Numbered from the stretch's first letter, positions 38,577 to 50,897 are shown. The stretch: DNA of 64,000 nt from Plotosus lineatus (GCA_024760905.1 CM045731.1:15167501-15231500); one strand, 5' to 3'. Numbers and translations: made by a program. Notes: generated from the sequence alone by a model not told the origin.

Positions 38577-39618
38577 CTACGTGGTCCACGACGTCGGTGG
38601 GGGCGGCCAGTAGTGCTGCTGATGCCACTGGTGGTGCAAAGGTGGTGGTGGTGGTGGTGGTGGTTGAAGCTGTTGGTGGTGTTCCTGCTGCGGCTGCATC
38701 TCCAAAGGTTCAGCTCTGTCCAGGCAGTCGTTCAGCAGTTCTTGTGTTTTTAATTTCGCATGCCTGTACAACGGCTTCGGTAGATTTTGCAGCACAGCTG
38801 TCGCCCAACTGGTGAAAATCACCCTCTCTGACTCATCAGCTGTCCGGACCTCCTTTCTCTGGTTCACCAGCTGTTCGGCTATTGCAAGAATCCAATCCAC
38901 TCTGTCGTCATGGCTGGACGTTGGAGCGTCAGTCCGCTCTGTCGTCATGGCTGGACGTTGGAGCTCCAGCCCTAACCGAGGCAGACCTGGTTGCATCGAG
39001 GGGGCTGATGGGTATTACCTTTTCTGCCAGGTCGATATGTCCACCCTCCTGTGACCCCTCCGGTATTGATGGCAGTGGAGGTTCTCCAGCAGTGATGGGT
39101 GTGGAGCTGCCGGAGCCAGTTGCAGCAGCAACCTTCACCTTCAAAGAGACCAGGTTCCTCCGCTGTACCTTGAGTATGTGTGGGCAGAGGAAGCTGAAGG
39201 TGTTGTAGATCCATTGGTCCTTCTGCGACATGTTGACATCAGCCCACCCTGACTTCCACCGTCTAAGCTTTCTGAGCCCTGTGTGCACGCTATGGAACCA
39301 CTGCTTAAGCTCCTCGTCAATCATCCCCATGCGCACGCCCTGATCGGACCAGAGCTTGGCCTTGAGTGACTTGTTTGTCCATGAGCGGAGTTTCTTATTG
39401 TAAAGGCACTCTTTCGCCTGGATGAACTCGACCATGGCCTGCTCCTTGTTGTCAGTCAGTTTTATGTAGACGCGTGCCTTTCACTCAGTGGCGATATCAG
39501 CGGAAGCAACATCCAGCTCGGCATCGACCTCGGCTTCCTGGGATGGCTCTTCAGGTTGGGTTTCCAGCGTTGGTGACTATGGCCTCTTGGTTGAAGTCTT
39601 TCTCTTGGCTTTCGGCAT
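38577..39618 (-). pseudogene. MADF-type (Myb/SANT-like) DNA-binding protein of a transposon
   Basis: A start MPKAKRKTSTKRP at 39618 lies about 45 bp below a TATAAATA box. The frame then has in-frame stops TAG (codon 14) and TGA (before KARVYIKLTD). The MADF-like domain follows (39435 on): MVEFIQAKECLYNKKLRSW, then KLWSDQGVRMGM, ELKQWFHSVHTGLRKLR and SQKDQWIYNTFSFLCPHI. Next come a low-complexity linker, a second short helical region (WILAIAEQLVNQRKEV, VLQNLPKPLYRHAKLKTQEL) and a Pro/Gln/His-rich end. A 37-bp tandem duplication at 38901-38974 shifts the frame between the halves. MADF domains bind DNA, and transposons often carry such a second gene beside the transposase. With stops and a frameshift it is inactive here. 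Confidence 0.75.
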
Positions 39619-39662
39619 TGTGGCATCTCTCGAAATGAATGGCTCTTTGTCTCGGGCGCCTG

Positions 39663-39670
39663 TATTTATA
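39663..39670 (-). promoter_or_regulatory. TATA-like box of the MADF gene
   Basis: TATAAATA on the minus strand, 45 bp before the ATG at 39618. A matching plus-strand TATAAATACGCGGAGTCGAC lies near 36951 at the opposite end. Confidence 0.5.
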
Positions 39671-39679
39671 TTGGAAATG

Positions 39680-39845
39680 ACTTCCGTGAGTGTTCCGAAA
39701 GTCTTGCATGCTTTCTGCGACCATTCCGAAAAAACGTTCCACCATCTTTCCGCAAATATTCCGCGTGCTGTCTACGGAAATTATGCAGTGTTTCTCTATT
39801 GTTCCATATGTATTCCGCACCTTCCGGGAGTGTTCCGTGGGGATT
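39680..39845. repeat. Right subterminal array of ATTCCG-like words
   Basis: Inverted counterpart of 36597-36850: GTTCCGAAAG, CATTCCGAAA, ATATTCCGCG, TATTCCGCAC and GTGTTCCGTG. Confidence 0.75.
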
Positions 39846-39885
39846 CGTAGATTAACCCCAAAGTTCCATGGCCCGCCCGCGCGTG

Positions 39886-39894
<9 letters not shown>

Positions 39895-39949
<55 letters not shown>
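39895..39949. repeat. (CA)n microsatellite
   Basis: Pure CA run at the right edge of the MADF insertion. Confidence 0.96.
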
Positions 39950-39951
<2 letters not shown>

Positions 39952-39989
39952 CTAAGTAAACACACAAAGTCTATTCATTGATAAAGTCT

Positions 39990-40965
39990 GAAAATACTGA
40001 ACCTAAAACTTGAGATGCTCTCACTGCTCACACTCTGCACTGCTCACAGCAATGGGTTCCACTCTCAAGTTTTAGGTTCAGAAGGGACTTGTACACTGAT
40101 ACACTGGGATTGGCTGAAATTTGTGTAAAGTGCGTCAGAAGAGAGGGACTTCTCTAGAGCCTACAAATGTTACAGATTACTTTCAATTATTTGCATTCCG
40201 AGCAGCTTTGTCATTTTATGACGGTCGTGAGGGGGCTGAAGCCTATCTTAGCCAACTCTGAGCGAAGCAAGGTGCACACAAAGGTGCCCTTTGAGACAGT
40301 CAGTTATCCTAATGTGTCTTTGAATTGCTGGAGAAACTGATAACCTGAAACATTTCTCCTTATTAAGTGGTAATAGTTGGAGAGTTGGAGTCATGTGTTT
40401 GCAGGAAGCTGAAATTTGGAGATAAATCATCAATGTTATTTTATTTTGTCTCTGTGCCCTTTAAAGGCCTTTTTTCTCTTTCGTGATGAACATGACTGCT
40501 TGTGTATCATCCTTCAGGCAAATTGTCTCATGCAAACCTTTCTGTCCCTATTGTCTTACTTTGCATTAAATCTGTTGAAACCAAATCACAGTTTCCTGGG
40601 GAGTGAAAAAGTTTGTGCACCCTCAAGACACAACATTTTATGTGTATGTGGTGATCGTACTCCATCACTATACTGAAATCTCTTTAAAATTCAGGTGAAA
40701 TATTAAACACTTCATTTTCTAACAGAGCCACGTTTTCCTTATTTCACACAGAGCACAGGGGAACACAGAACACAGGGGGACACAGATAGGCAAATGGACT
40801 TTGTCGATGGTCTGTGTGGGCATTTTTACATCATCTGTAAATATACAAAACTTCACATAAATGGATAATAAATAAATAAAATCAGACCACACTCACCACA
40901 GCCATGAAGAGATGAAAAGTCTGTCTCCAGTTTTAGAGGACAGGTGACCTGCAGCTCTGATCACA
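39990..40965. repeat. Segmental duplication block U3 (unit B)
   Basis: Matches 11690-12620 and 16100-17550, then stops at GCAGCTCTGATCACATGG, where a Gypsy LTR begins. It includes the same TTAGAGGACAGGTGACCTGC segment. Confidence 0.78.
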
Positions 40966-43900
40966 TGGTGCTAATCACGTGCCATGTCATGCAACTTGTC
41001 ACAGCGTCCCTGTTTTAACTTTACAAGAATAAAACATATCCGATTATTCAAACTAATTGACAAAAATGAATGTTTTACCTCACGCTTGGGTCTTGACGAT
41101 GGGGAAGGTCCAACTGTGGTAGGAGTTGGTGCTTGTGGCGGTTGGCTCTTGCTGCTGTAGGGTGGTTCCAACTCATCATGCACTTCAATATGTGATTCTC
41201 CTGTGCTGATGATTTCTCGACGATTTCTTCTGAAGCTTCCACTTTCGGTTTTAATGGTGTAACTTCTTGGTCCTTCTTGGCCCACGCACTGACCGGTGGC
41301 CTACATTTCTTGACCAGGTAGCTTCATGTGCTTGGTTTCACCCTCTTCAATAGGCTTTAGTGGCTTGTTGTGTTGATTCTAGTAGAATCTTTGACGTTCC
41401 TTGTTTGCTATGATCTTTCTAGTGTGATCTGTAGTGGGGTAGCTGGGTTATAAGAGAGATCCGCTACTGGGAGTAGTGTCTTACACCTGTGACCAAACAG
41501 GCCCTGGGGCTGGGCTGGTACCGATTCCAGCACTGGGAGCATTGCACCAATCGAGCAGGGCCTGAGATTTGGATCGATCAGAAGTCTTTCATTTCTTAAA
41601 CAATCTCTTTCCTGTCTACACCATATTTTCGTCTTTCCCATTTGACTGCACATACCTGGGGGATGATGTCTTGTGATCAAACATCAAGGACTTTGCAAAC
41701 ACACTAAACTCTGCAGAAACGAACTGGGGGCCATTGTCTGTTATGAGCGTGTCAGAAATGCCAAAACTTGCAAATATTGTTTACAGGCTGGGCAATAAAT
41801 TCTTGCTGGAGAATAGGCTCCTTTCTCTGGCCATTGCAATGAGACAAACAGACTTCACATTTGGATATGTACTCTATCAGCTCCACAATCATGCGTGGCC
41901 AGAAGTTAGTGTCTCTTGCTCTTCTTAGGCAACCCTCTATGCCGATGTGTGAAGAGTGTGTCTTTTCCATCAGCTCCTTTCTCCAGGACTCTAGGTACAA
42001 CCAACTGTTGACCTTTGAAGATCAGTTCTCCTTGGACGGTTAACTCATCTCAAAAATCAAAGTATGGCTGGTGCACACCAGTATCTCAGCCTTGTTGTAT
42101 GGCCAACCTTTCCTTATGGGTTGTCTGAGGGTTATCTGCACAGGGTCATCTGCTGCTGCATGTTTGAGTTGCTGCCAAGTTTCCTCTCTGACTGGTATCC
42201 ATTGTCTATGGTCTACCTCCTCAAACTCTTTTTTTCTAACTAGCAAGCATTTACTTCTGGCAGATAGGCTCAACTCAGAGTGTCTTCTAGGAAGAGATCT
42301 TTGTCCTTCTTGTACTTCACTCTGAGGCTGTATTATTGCAGACTTCACAACATTTGCTGAGTGCTGTAGCTGTAGCCAAGGGTCTCTTAAATATCAGTTC
42401 CAGTGGCTTCTGGACCGTCTCGATGTTGACCACCTTCCGGCCGTAGACATATGCGTCGCACTGCAACGTGGTCTCTTCAGCCAAATTGTAGTAACGCAAA
42501 ACTAGTGCGACTGTAACAGCATGTTTAAGCTTGCTGAATGAAGCCGACTGGCTATTGTCCCATACAAACTCCACGTCATTTTGTGTCAAGTCTCTCAAAG
42601 GCTTTGTGATCTCTGATGGTTGTGGCAAAAACTTAGCAAGATACAGCGCTACGCCTAGAAGGTGTTTAACTCCGAGCTAGTCTGTTGGCGGTGGGATGTC
42701 CAAGAGGGCTTTAACTTTGGTGGGATCGAACATTCATCTTAACCCAGATAAGATGAGATTGAGATGAATGTTCTGCTTCTCACAATGATCTAAAAATGTC
42801 AAGAGGTTTTTGTCGTGGTTCTTTAACATTTCCTCATAGCTTTTACCTTACCCCATGACCATGAAATTATCCGCAACAACTTCAGTTCCAGCCAGATCTT
42901 CTGCAGACTTCACAACATTTGCTGAGTGCTGTAGCTGTAGCCAAGGGTCTCTTAAATATCAGTTCCAGTGGCTTCTGGACCGTCTCGATGTTGACCACCT
43001 TCCGGCCGTAGACATATGCGTCGCACTGCAACGTGGTCTCTTCAGCCAAATTGTAGTAACGCAAAACTAGTGCGACTGTAACAGCATGTTTAAGCTTGCT
43101 GAATGAAGCCGACTGGCTATTGTCCCATACAAACTCCACGTCATTTTGTGTCAAGTCTCTCAAAGGCTTTGTGATCTCTGATGGTTGTGGCAAAAACTTA
43201 GCAAGATACAGCGCTACGCCTAGAAGGTGTTTAACTCCGAGCTAGTCTGTTGGCGGTGGGATGTCCAAGAGGGCTTTAACTTTGGTGGGATCGAACATTC
43301 ATCTTAACCCAGATAAGATGAGATTGAGATGAATGTTCTGCTTCTCACAATGATCTAAAAATGTCAAGAGGTTTTTGTCGTGGTTCTTTAACATTTCCTC
43401 ATAGCTTTTACCTTACCCCATGACCATGAAATTATCCGCAACAACTTCAGTTCCAGCCAGATCTTCTGCTAAGTCATGCATCTTTCTCTGGCACACTTCT
43501 GGCGTGGAGGATATTCCGAATGGCATTTTCTTCCATCGGTAGGATATAGGATTTAGAGGATTTAGAAGTCTAAACGATTCTTCTTAAGTTTGGAGTAGTC
43601 CATGTTCACGGAGAAGAACTTGTATTGATCAGTTGGCCCCGGTTTGGCATTTTCTTCCATCAGTATAGGCCAAAGGGTGTGTAAAAGGTGGTTAGGTAAG
43701 GTGATTCTTCTTCTAGATTAAGGTGCCAGAAGCCATTGCACCCATCTTGAAGTGTAAACACTTTAGCCCCATGTAGTCGCATAGCTATTTCTTTTAATGT
43801 TGGAAGGGGTGGTGCTCTCTTTGAATAGCCTTGTTGAGATCCTTTGGGTTGAGGTATATTTGTAGTTTCCTATTTTTCTTTGGTACTGCCACCATGGAGC

Positions 43901-44757
43901 TGATCCATGGTGTGGAACTATCACTTATTTCCGAACAAGATCCTCTAGGGTCTCCTTGAGCTGGGGTTTGAGGGCAACTGCCAATCTATGTGGTGCATGC
44001 TGTAGTGGTTGAGCACTTAGATCTATTCTGTGTAGTCTCCATCAAGTAGGCCACCTCCCTTACTGAAAATTGCTGGGGATTTTGCAAGTATTTCATCTCT
44101 CATTAGGGCACATCTTGGTTGTGCGTGAATTGTATAGACAGTAGCATCATCTGTCTGCAGTTTACATAACTGATCATTGCCTTTGTATTGTATAATGTTC
44201 ATGCCCAGGCATGCTTTCCAACCCAAGATTGGTTGAATTTCGTGGCTTTCAACTAGACAACAGTCAAGTAGACATGAAACATTGTTTCTCCATTCTCTTA
44301 TAGTAACATTACCAACAACTTTGATTTTTGAGACTCCGTAAGCCACAAGTGATGTCTGCACCAATTTTACTTTCTCTAGCTTGTTGTCTTTACATGACTC
44401 TGTATATATGTACAATGGAAGCACATTGCATTGGGCCCTTGTGTCTGGCTGAAAATGGATAAAGCTTCCAGATGCCAGCTTCAGTGTGACTAGCTGAGAA
44501 TCATCTAATTGGACTGCTGATATCTCCTCGGTTTGGTATGTCCCTTCAAAGCATGTGTCATTTTCCTCTTCTATCGCCTTTGCCTCTTGCTTGCATTTAT
44601 TAGCAAAATGATTTTTCGCTCCGCACTTTCGATAGTCCTTTCCATGGGAAGGACACAACAACAGCATACCAGGCGGCATGCTTACGCAGCATGGCATGTT
44701 TAGGCAAGCATGGCATGCTAATGACATGCCATGTCACGCAACTTGTCACAATGATCT
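40965..44757 (-). pseudogene. Ty3/Gypsy LTR retrotransposon, nearly full-length relic
   Basis: LTR remnants lie at both ends (GTGCCATGTCATGCAACTTG at 40980 and a diverged copy at 44720). Minus-strand order: gag remnant with a CCHC-type knuckle whose first Cys is Tyr (YRKCGAKNHFANKC, near 44630); protease with DTRAQ where DTGAQ is usual (near 44440); broken reverse transcriptase (43470-43990); RNase H region (42317-43193, duplicated); integrase with the zinc-binding HSSH and CEVC (41752-42000); and a C-terminal tail (40971-41285). Many stops and frame changes. The shorter relic at 22720-23877 is the same family. Confidence 0.88.
42338..43467. repeat. 565-bp perfect tandem duplication within the Gypsy relic
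   Basis: 42338-42902 and 42903-43467 appear identical base for base, including the 103-codon frame at 42317-42628, repeated at 42882-43193. The shared TGC at the junction is microhomology. Confidence 0.9.
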
Positions 44758-44889
44758 GCACACTGTGAGATGTAGAAGTGGACGTCTCAACATCATGTTT
44801 CTTCTCTTGATTGCTCTCCATGAATCTATACCTCAAACTCTCCACATTTATATCAATAATTATTGTCTGCGATCCTGTTTGAATCCCCT

Positions 44890-44950
44890 CCCCCCAGTTC
44901 ATCTAACTAGTTTATCGAAGACCGGCCATGTCTCTCACTGTCGACGGTGT
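44890..44950 (+). repeat. S1 SINE body fragment
   Basis: TTATCGAAGACCGGCCATGT and CTCTCACTGTCGACGGTG match the S1 body. The SINE is cut off where the LINE fragment starts. Confidence 0.75.
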
Positions 44951-45625
44951 TTTGCTGATGCTGATGATATTGAATTATTCCTTGATGGCACTGAAGACAG
45001 TTTATATGCAGTTTATATAAATACCTTTTCCAAGATGTTGGGCCTGAAAATGAACATAGATAAGACCAAAGCAATTTAGATTGGTGCCAAGACAGGAAGT
45101 GAAGAGACATTATGTCAAACCTTGAACATTGAGTGGTATAATGGAGATTTTGAAGTACTTGGAATCAGATTGAATCCAGGCGTTAATGATCTATGGGTGA
45201 TCAATACAAGAAAAATACTCGAAGAAATAAGCAGATTATTAGCAGTTTGGAGAAAAATAAATGTGACTTTGATTGGTAAAATTACCATAGTAAAAATCCT
45301 AGGCCTTTCAAAATTAGTTCACATTCTCAGCTCACTTCCAAATCCACCAAATGACTTTATCAAATCCCTTGAAAAGATATTTTTCAAATTCATTTGGGAT
45401 GACAAAAATGATAAAATTAAAAGATCACTTTTTCTATGGAAAAAAAAAAAACATTTTCTATGAGAAGATCAAAGACTGAAGGTGGGGTGGGTATGGTTGG
45501 TATAAGAACATTTATTGAAGCATTAAAACTTTCCACTTTAAGTAGGTATCGCAAAAAATCAACTACGGCAAACCCCTGCAATGTAGCTTATAAGGATATT
45601 TTCAGATATCAAGTTCTCTTGAAAC
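44951..45625 (+). pseudogene. L1/Tx1-type LINE ORF2 fragment
   Basis: Starts in the RT active-site region, changed to FADADDIELF by a small insertion. It continues with KMNIDKTKAI, then WYNGDFEVLGIRL, GKITIVKILGLSKLVHILS and KIFFKFIWDDKNDKIKRSL. It breaks at an A-run near 45440 and ends NPCNVAYKDIFRYQ. 5' and 3' ends are both lost. A different LINE clade from the RTE copies. Confidence 0.85.
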
Positions 45626-46200
45626 GAAGCTTGAAATCATAGCTAAACATGAAAATGGAGTCCGCGTGGTCGAGCTGTGTAAAGAGTATGGAAAGAATGC
45701 ATAGAGCATCTGTACAATTCTCAAAACAGAAGACCATGTTGAAGAGTGTTCAACAATCAAAGGGGGATACTATTTTGTCTAACGAAAGATCAATGATGAA
45801 ATTGAGTGGCTTCTCCTATTCTGGATCAAGTCGAAAGAGATCAACGGCGATGGGAGTGCGGCCAAGCAGCAGAAGACAAATGATCAAAATTAGTGAAATT
45901 AAACAGTTAAAAAATCCCCAAAAATAAAATAAATAAATAAAAGTAAAAAAAAAAAGTAGTTTCAGTTGCTGTTAAGTGCTATTCTTAAGTTCAGATGCAC
46001 TTTCTGTATTGTTTATTGACTTATTGTTAATTCTTGTTTTATTATTATTTATTGTTAATTACAGTATTATTAATGTTTCTGTGCATGTATTATTATTGTG
46101 AAATGTTTATTGTTACATGTTTATCTTAAATATATTACATTAAAAATACATGCTTGGGTCAAGTTATATGAGTTTGGAAGAGGGTTGGAATGGATTAATT
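45608..46200 (+). mobile_element. Pogo/Tigger relic (before unit C)
   Basis: KLEIIAKHENGVRVVELCKE-like reading (first AAG codon near 45627), then MLKSVQQSKG and SNERSMMKLSGF. It closely matches the relic at 24330-24700. The sequence resumes after a SINE (46215-46557) with TCTATTGTTTCCTATGGGAA. Confidence 0.83.
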
Positions 46201-46214
46201 GGTTTTCTATTGTT

Positions 46215-46557
46215 CAGTTCATCAGTTCATTTTCTGTACCCGCTTAATCCTAATTTGGGTCACGGGGAGGCTGGTGCCCATCCCAGCCAACTTCGGGCGA
46301 GGGCAGAGTACACCCTGGACAGCTCGCCAGGCCATCGCAGGGCGGAAACACGCCCTTTCCTACTCTTGTCGAAAGTCAGCAATGGTTCTTTTACATGCCT
46401 CACACCATAGATAGTGAGAGACATGGCCGGCCTTTGATAACCCAGTTAGCTCCACTGGGGGGGGGGGACAGTGACAACCTTGTGGAGAGTGGGACTCGAA
46501 CCCCCAACCTTTGGATCAGCGATCCAGCACCCTATACCACTAGACCACCACTGCACC
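46215..46557 (-). repeat. S1 SINE with L2-like tail, full length, in the Tigger relic
   Basis: Perfect 14-bp duplication GGTTTTCTATTGTT at 46201-46214 and 46558-46571. The head, body and tail are the same composite as 25957-26300. The empty site is seen at 24937-24953. Confidence 0.92.
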
Positions 46558-46585
46558 GGTTTTCTATTGTTTCCTATGGGAATTT

Positions 46586-47006
46586 GTAAATTTGAACCCC
46601 ATTGAAATGCAGTGGCATGACCTCAAGACAGCGATTCATGTCAGACATCCCAGGAATCTGACTGAACTACAGCAGTTTTGTAAAGAAGAATGTGCCAAAA
46701 TTATTCTGATTGATGTGCCAGACCGCTACAGGAAACGTCTGGTTGAAGTTATTGCTGCCAAGGGGGGGTGGGGCACAAAATATTAAATGTGATGGTTCAG
46801 TTACTTATTCCTCCCCCTTCTGTCATTGTTTGCATGCTATCCTCATTAAAATATGAAAACCTATAAATGTTTGGGTGGTTTTAGTTAAAGCAGACACTGT
46901 TTTTTTCATCTTTGTGATTTTGACAAAGATCAGATCACATTTGATGGTGATTTTATGCAGAAATGTGAGAAATTCCAAAAGGTTCAGATACTTTTTCATA
47001 CCACTG
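46586..47006 (+). pseudogene. Tc1-type transposase, C-terminal fragment and right end
   Basis: NLNPIEMQWHDLKTAIHVRH supplies the last catalytic Glu, then RYRKRLVEVIAAKGGWGTKY and a stop. The end GATACTTTTTCATACCACTG is followed by TA. A different Tc1 lineage from the one at 2849. Confidence 0.85.
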
Positions 47007-47009
47007 TAC

Positions 47010-48420
47010 ATGACATCCAGACCACACAGGAAATCAGCAGTGAGAGCTTTTACTGAAGTCATACACACTTCTCACTATCAGAGTAACTGAGCTTTGGTCT
47101 GAGTGGACAAGGTCCTTAAATCATGTGCATATAATGAGGTGTAATTGTAAACAGCTGTACTGTGGACATGTGGTGCAGGAGGCAAAAGTCACTTGACTAT
47201 GAGTGGTGCAAAGGATGATGGGACATTTATTGAGTATGAAGAACAAAACCTTGCAGACACAGTGCCCCATCTTGTCTTGTGATGTTACTTTGGATCTTAA
47301 GGAAAACAGAGACATCACTTGGGACAGGTCACATTATTTCTTACGTGTTTGTTGTTAGTAGAGGGATGGCTGCACTGGGAGCGGCAGTCTGTAGATTTGC
47401 TTGGTATTTAGTGTGGGTGGAACTGGTATCTGGGCCGCTTGGAGTTAAAGAAATTTCCTTTTTTAAATGCTTTTAACTTCTCCCTTTAACTTTATCCCTG
47501 ACCTATCTGCTGTGTTCCTCCAGCTTCATGATGCTGATTGTTCACTAATGTTCTCGATCAAACTTCTGAGACTTTCACAGAGCAGCTGTATTTATAATGA
47601 AATTACATTACATACAGGTGGACTCTATTTACTAATTGAAGGCAATTCATTGTACTGGATTTTATTTTTATTTCAGAGTAACGAGAACAGAATAAAAATA
47701 CATGCCATACGTTTCTGATTTTTATTCCAAAGAAATTGTAAAACCTTGAATCATTTTCCCTTCACATCACAATTATGCTGCACTTTCTGTTCTTTGATTC
47801 TAATAAAGAATTTTCACATCATTGTCTCATAACGTCAAAATGTTGAGAAATTCAAGGCGTAGAAAGAATTTTGTAAACCCCTGGAGATTATTATAAATTA
47901 TGTTTTCCATTTAAAGATGATTCAGATGAAAGCTGACTCATTGTGGCACGGTTTTGGTGTTATGGCCAAAAGAATAGAAGTGACAAATGAATTAAACGAA
48001 CTGTGTAAAAACAATAGGATTTAAATTCAGCTAAACACACTTACAGAGCTTAGCATATCGTATATAGTAGATTTGAAGTGAGGTTATAAAGATTTGGGAT
48101 AATATATTGAGACAATGGATTTTAGAGAAGTGAGAATTTCATGACATTTGCGCTTCATGAACATTTTCTGTACAAAACTAAACACAACCTCTGAAACACA
48201 TCTTATCTGATCCAACACATCTGGAGGAAAGAGACAGTGCTGCACACAGCCCAAGTGAATAATAGAAATATTACCTCAGAAATTAACTGAATCTTGTTTT
48301 TCCCATGACTGACCCTTTAACAGTAAACTACATCTCATTACGCTCCCCAGAGTGAACACATCACTCACTCGGAAAATGACCCGAGCCCTACAGAATACCA
48401 TCTGAGATTAACATAAGGAC
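47010..48420. repeat. Segmental duplication block U1 (unit C), downstream of lectin gene
   Basis: Matches 26555-27813 closely. It includes the uninterrupted TA site homologous to the Tc1 insertion in unit A. No gene. Confidence 0.85.
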
Positions 48421-50105
48421 TTAGAGATCTTCTTTCTTCTTCTTGTGAAACACCTTTCCGTCTGGTTGCACTCTCCATTTCACCGTGACGGTCTTTGCCA
48501 GCCCGTGCTCCTCCAGTTTCTGCTGGATCTGAAGAAGAGAATAAAACTCTTATTAGTGAATAATCCAGAATACTGAGACTCATCTCCTGTGCAAATGCTG
48601 CAGAAACTGAACCCAACAGTCGGATTATGATTCCAGGATGGTGTGTAAGGGTCAGAACTTGATGAAGACTCGGGTTGTGGCTGCAGTAATGAGAAGAAGA
48701 AGGTACATTACAAGTGGAGTCTTGTGGAGGATGAGACTCACCCGCTCCATGATGGCGTCCATTACTGCAGGATCGTTCACATCTATATCGGACTTCACCT
48801 CCATCCTCATGATCTTTTGCTGTCCTGTGATATCTTCATGTAGAAATGTAAAGATTCAAACACGAACATGAACACCATGAAACTGACTCCTTTAAATCTT
48901 TTATTTATTTCAATGTGAGAGTGAATAAAACTTTAACTCACCTCTGTAACAGATGAAAGGCATTGTGTATGTGCACAGTTCATCAGCAGCCTCACCGTTA
49001 TATATATATCCACAGGTTTGATCTGCCAGGTTATAATAGGGTCTTTCAGACATCCAGGTGATGGTAGAGAAGGTGGTTTGGTTTATCCACCTCCAGGATA
49101 ATCTTGTTAAACCAAACCAAGTCCAGTCAGAGATCAGACCCAACACAGCAGAGTTTTCTGTTGTGTTTCTCACAGTGGCCAAATCCGTATAATGGTTCCT
49201 GCAGTATATCTGAGCGTTATACCATGACATAGCGGTAGAGATGTAAATATACCTCTGATCACCAGTTTTAGTTTCTGTGAGAATAAAATCCACATGATTA
49301 CAACTTCACTTCATTATAAATTAAATATATTGCCTTAAATTAATCACATTAGAATATAATACTGAGAGCATCAGTACATTATTAACTCAGAGTTTATAAA
49401 GATCAGGTGGTTTATCTGTTGTCCTCATAAAGATTCCATATTTATCTTTTTTTTTTTTTTCTATTTATGTATAGAGTTAAGATTAATAAGAACACTGAGC
49501 GCACACATTCTACAATATTTTAATAAGAAAAACTTCTCGACTCACTAAATATTCAAAACATCACAGATATGCTGCTCCTCACCATCAAAACATATGAAGG
49601 GTAACTGTACAGTACACAATCCATCATACCAGGAATATGGATAGAGCACACCACACCACTCATATCCACCATAGTTATAAGGTTCTCCTGGATACCACGT
49701 TGCCATACTTCCCAGTGGTTCGTTTCCGTGGGACCAGTGAAAGTTGATAATTTCTCTGTACAGTCCAATCCAAGCACTAGAACTGAACTGTTGCTTCTGT
49801 GTCTCATCCTGAAGGTGGATCATGTCATCATCACTTTCGATGATGGCGAGGTCGGTGTGTTGGGTGCGGCAGTAAGCCTGAGCATCGCTCCATGTCATGC
49901 TCTGCTGGATCAGATAATACTTCCGAGGAACAGACTGGATGAGAGGGATGACCCCTGCGGAGTAGATGGTTTAAAGACTTTTATGTCATTTTATTTAATT
50001 TGTAGAACCATTTCATAGGGTTGCAGGGAGGCTGGAGCTTATCTCAGCTAACTCTGGGTGGAGGCATGATACACCCTGGACAGCTGGGCAAATCACTCAC
50101 AGACC

Positions 50106-50167
<62 letters not shown>

Positions 50168-50413
50168 ATTCTCACTCCTGGGGATTTGGAATGATTGATT
50201 TGGAACTGTCTATTTGCCTAAAGCACATGTCTTTTGGAAGGTGTGAAGAAATTGGAGCACCTTGTATATTCTATAATTATATATAATAACAATATAATTA
50301 TATATTCTTCTATAATCACCTGAAGAGAGAGGATGGTTTCACCACCCCTCGAAACAGATCTGTGGTGATAAATGGAGTTTCAATAGAAAGTCTTTGTCCT
50401 GTCCTTTTATTTT

Positions 50414-50485
<72 letters not shown>

Positions 50486-50548
50486 TGTTATTTCAGGATG
50501 AAATTTTAAATTTGAATTTATTTTAATTGTAACTTTTCGAACCCACGT

Positions 50549-50630
<82 letters not shown>

Positions 50631-50670
50631 CACCTGTAAAAAACAGGAGGATGAACAGATGTAGCACCAT
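48421..50670 (-). CDS. Secreted protein with two C-type lectin domains (unit C), intact, 313 aa
   Basis: Coding exons, minus strand: signal 50670-50634, CTLD1 49954-49583, CTLD2 49274-48942, tail 48833-48742, last 48528-48421 (stop TAA). Splice sites are canonical and phases give 942 nt. It starts MVLHLFILLFFTG. CTLD1 and CTLD2 exons are exactly as long as in unit B (372 and 333 nt), with all eight cysteines kept. The CTLD1 sugar loop reads GEPYNYGG where unit B has YQPDNYGG, so it has neither EPN nor QPD and its ligand may differ. The C-terminus is three codons shorter (KKKKEDL). Soluble and probably secreted, as for unit B. Substitutions from B cluster in the CTLD1 loop and the signal peptide. 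Confidence 0.93.
50010..50275 (-). repeat. S2-type SINE in lectin intron (unit C)
   Basis: Partner of 29400-29770, with its own (CA)n at 50107-50165. Its head end is replaced by AT-rich sequence. Confidence 0.8.
50416..50480. repeat. (TA)n microsatellite
   Basis: About 65 bp of TA between the SINE and the signal-peptide exon; not in unit B. Confidence 0.95.
50550..50628. repeat. (CA)n microsatellite abutting a splice donor
   Basis: As in unit B, the intron on the minus strand begins GTGAGG and then (TG)n. Confidence 0.97.
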
Positions 50671-50897
50671 CACTAACGTTTTAAAATTCACTAAGAAATA
50701 AGGAATATGATTAAAAACAATGATTCAGTAGAAATAAAACCAACACATACCACATCACTATACATTACTACATAGAGCATTGTATATCACTACACATCAC
50801 TATATATTACCACGTAGACCACATGAATATAGAAATGATTCAACATGAAGCAATTCGCTTTTTTTTTTTGCTTTTCAGCCTGAAATAAAGACAAAGA

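Larger units (their letters stand above)
36597..39886. mobile_element. Large DNA transposon-like insertion with a MADF-type gene
   Basis: Unit C shows AGCATCTCT running directly into (CT)n/(CA)n at 63337, while here the same flank breaks at about 36597 and the (CA)n resumes at 39890. So about 3.3 kb was inserted in unit B. Both ends carry dense arrays of GGAA(T/C)-type words in opposite orientation (cggaat at 36597-36850, attccg at 39680-39840), like the subterminal arrays of CACTA or Zisupton-type elements. TATA-like boxes near both ends point inward. No transposase is left. I cannot name the superfamily, and exact termini and target duplication are not resolved. Confidence 0.65.
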
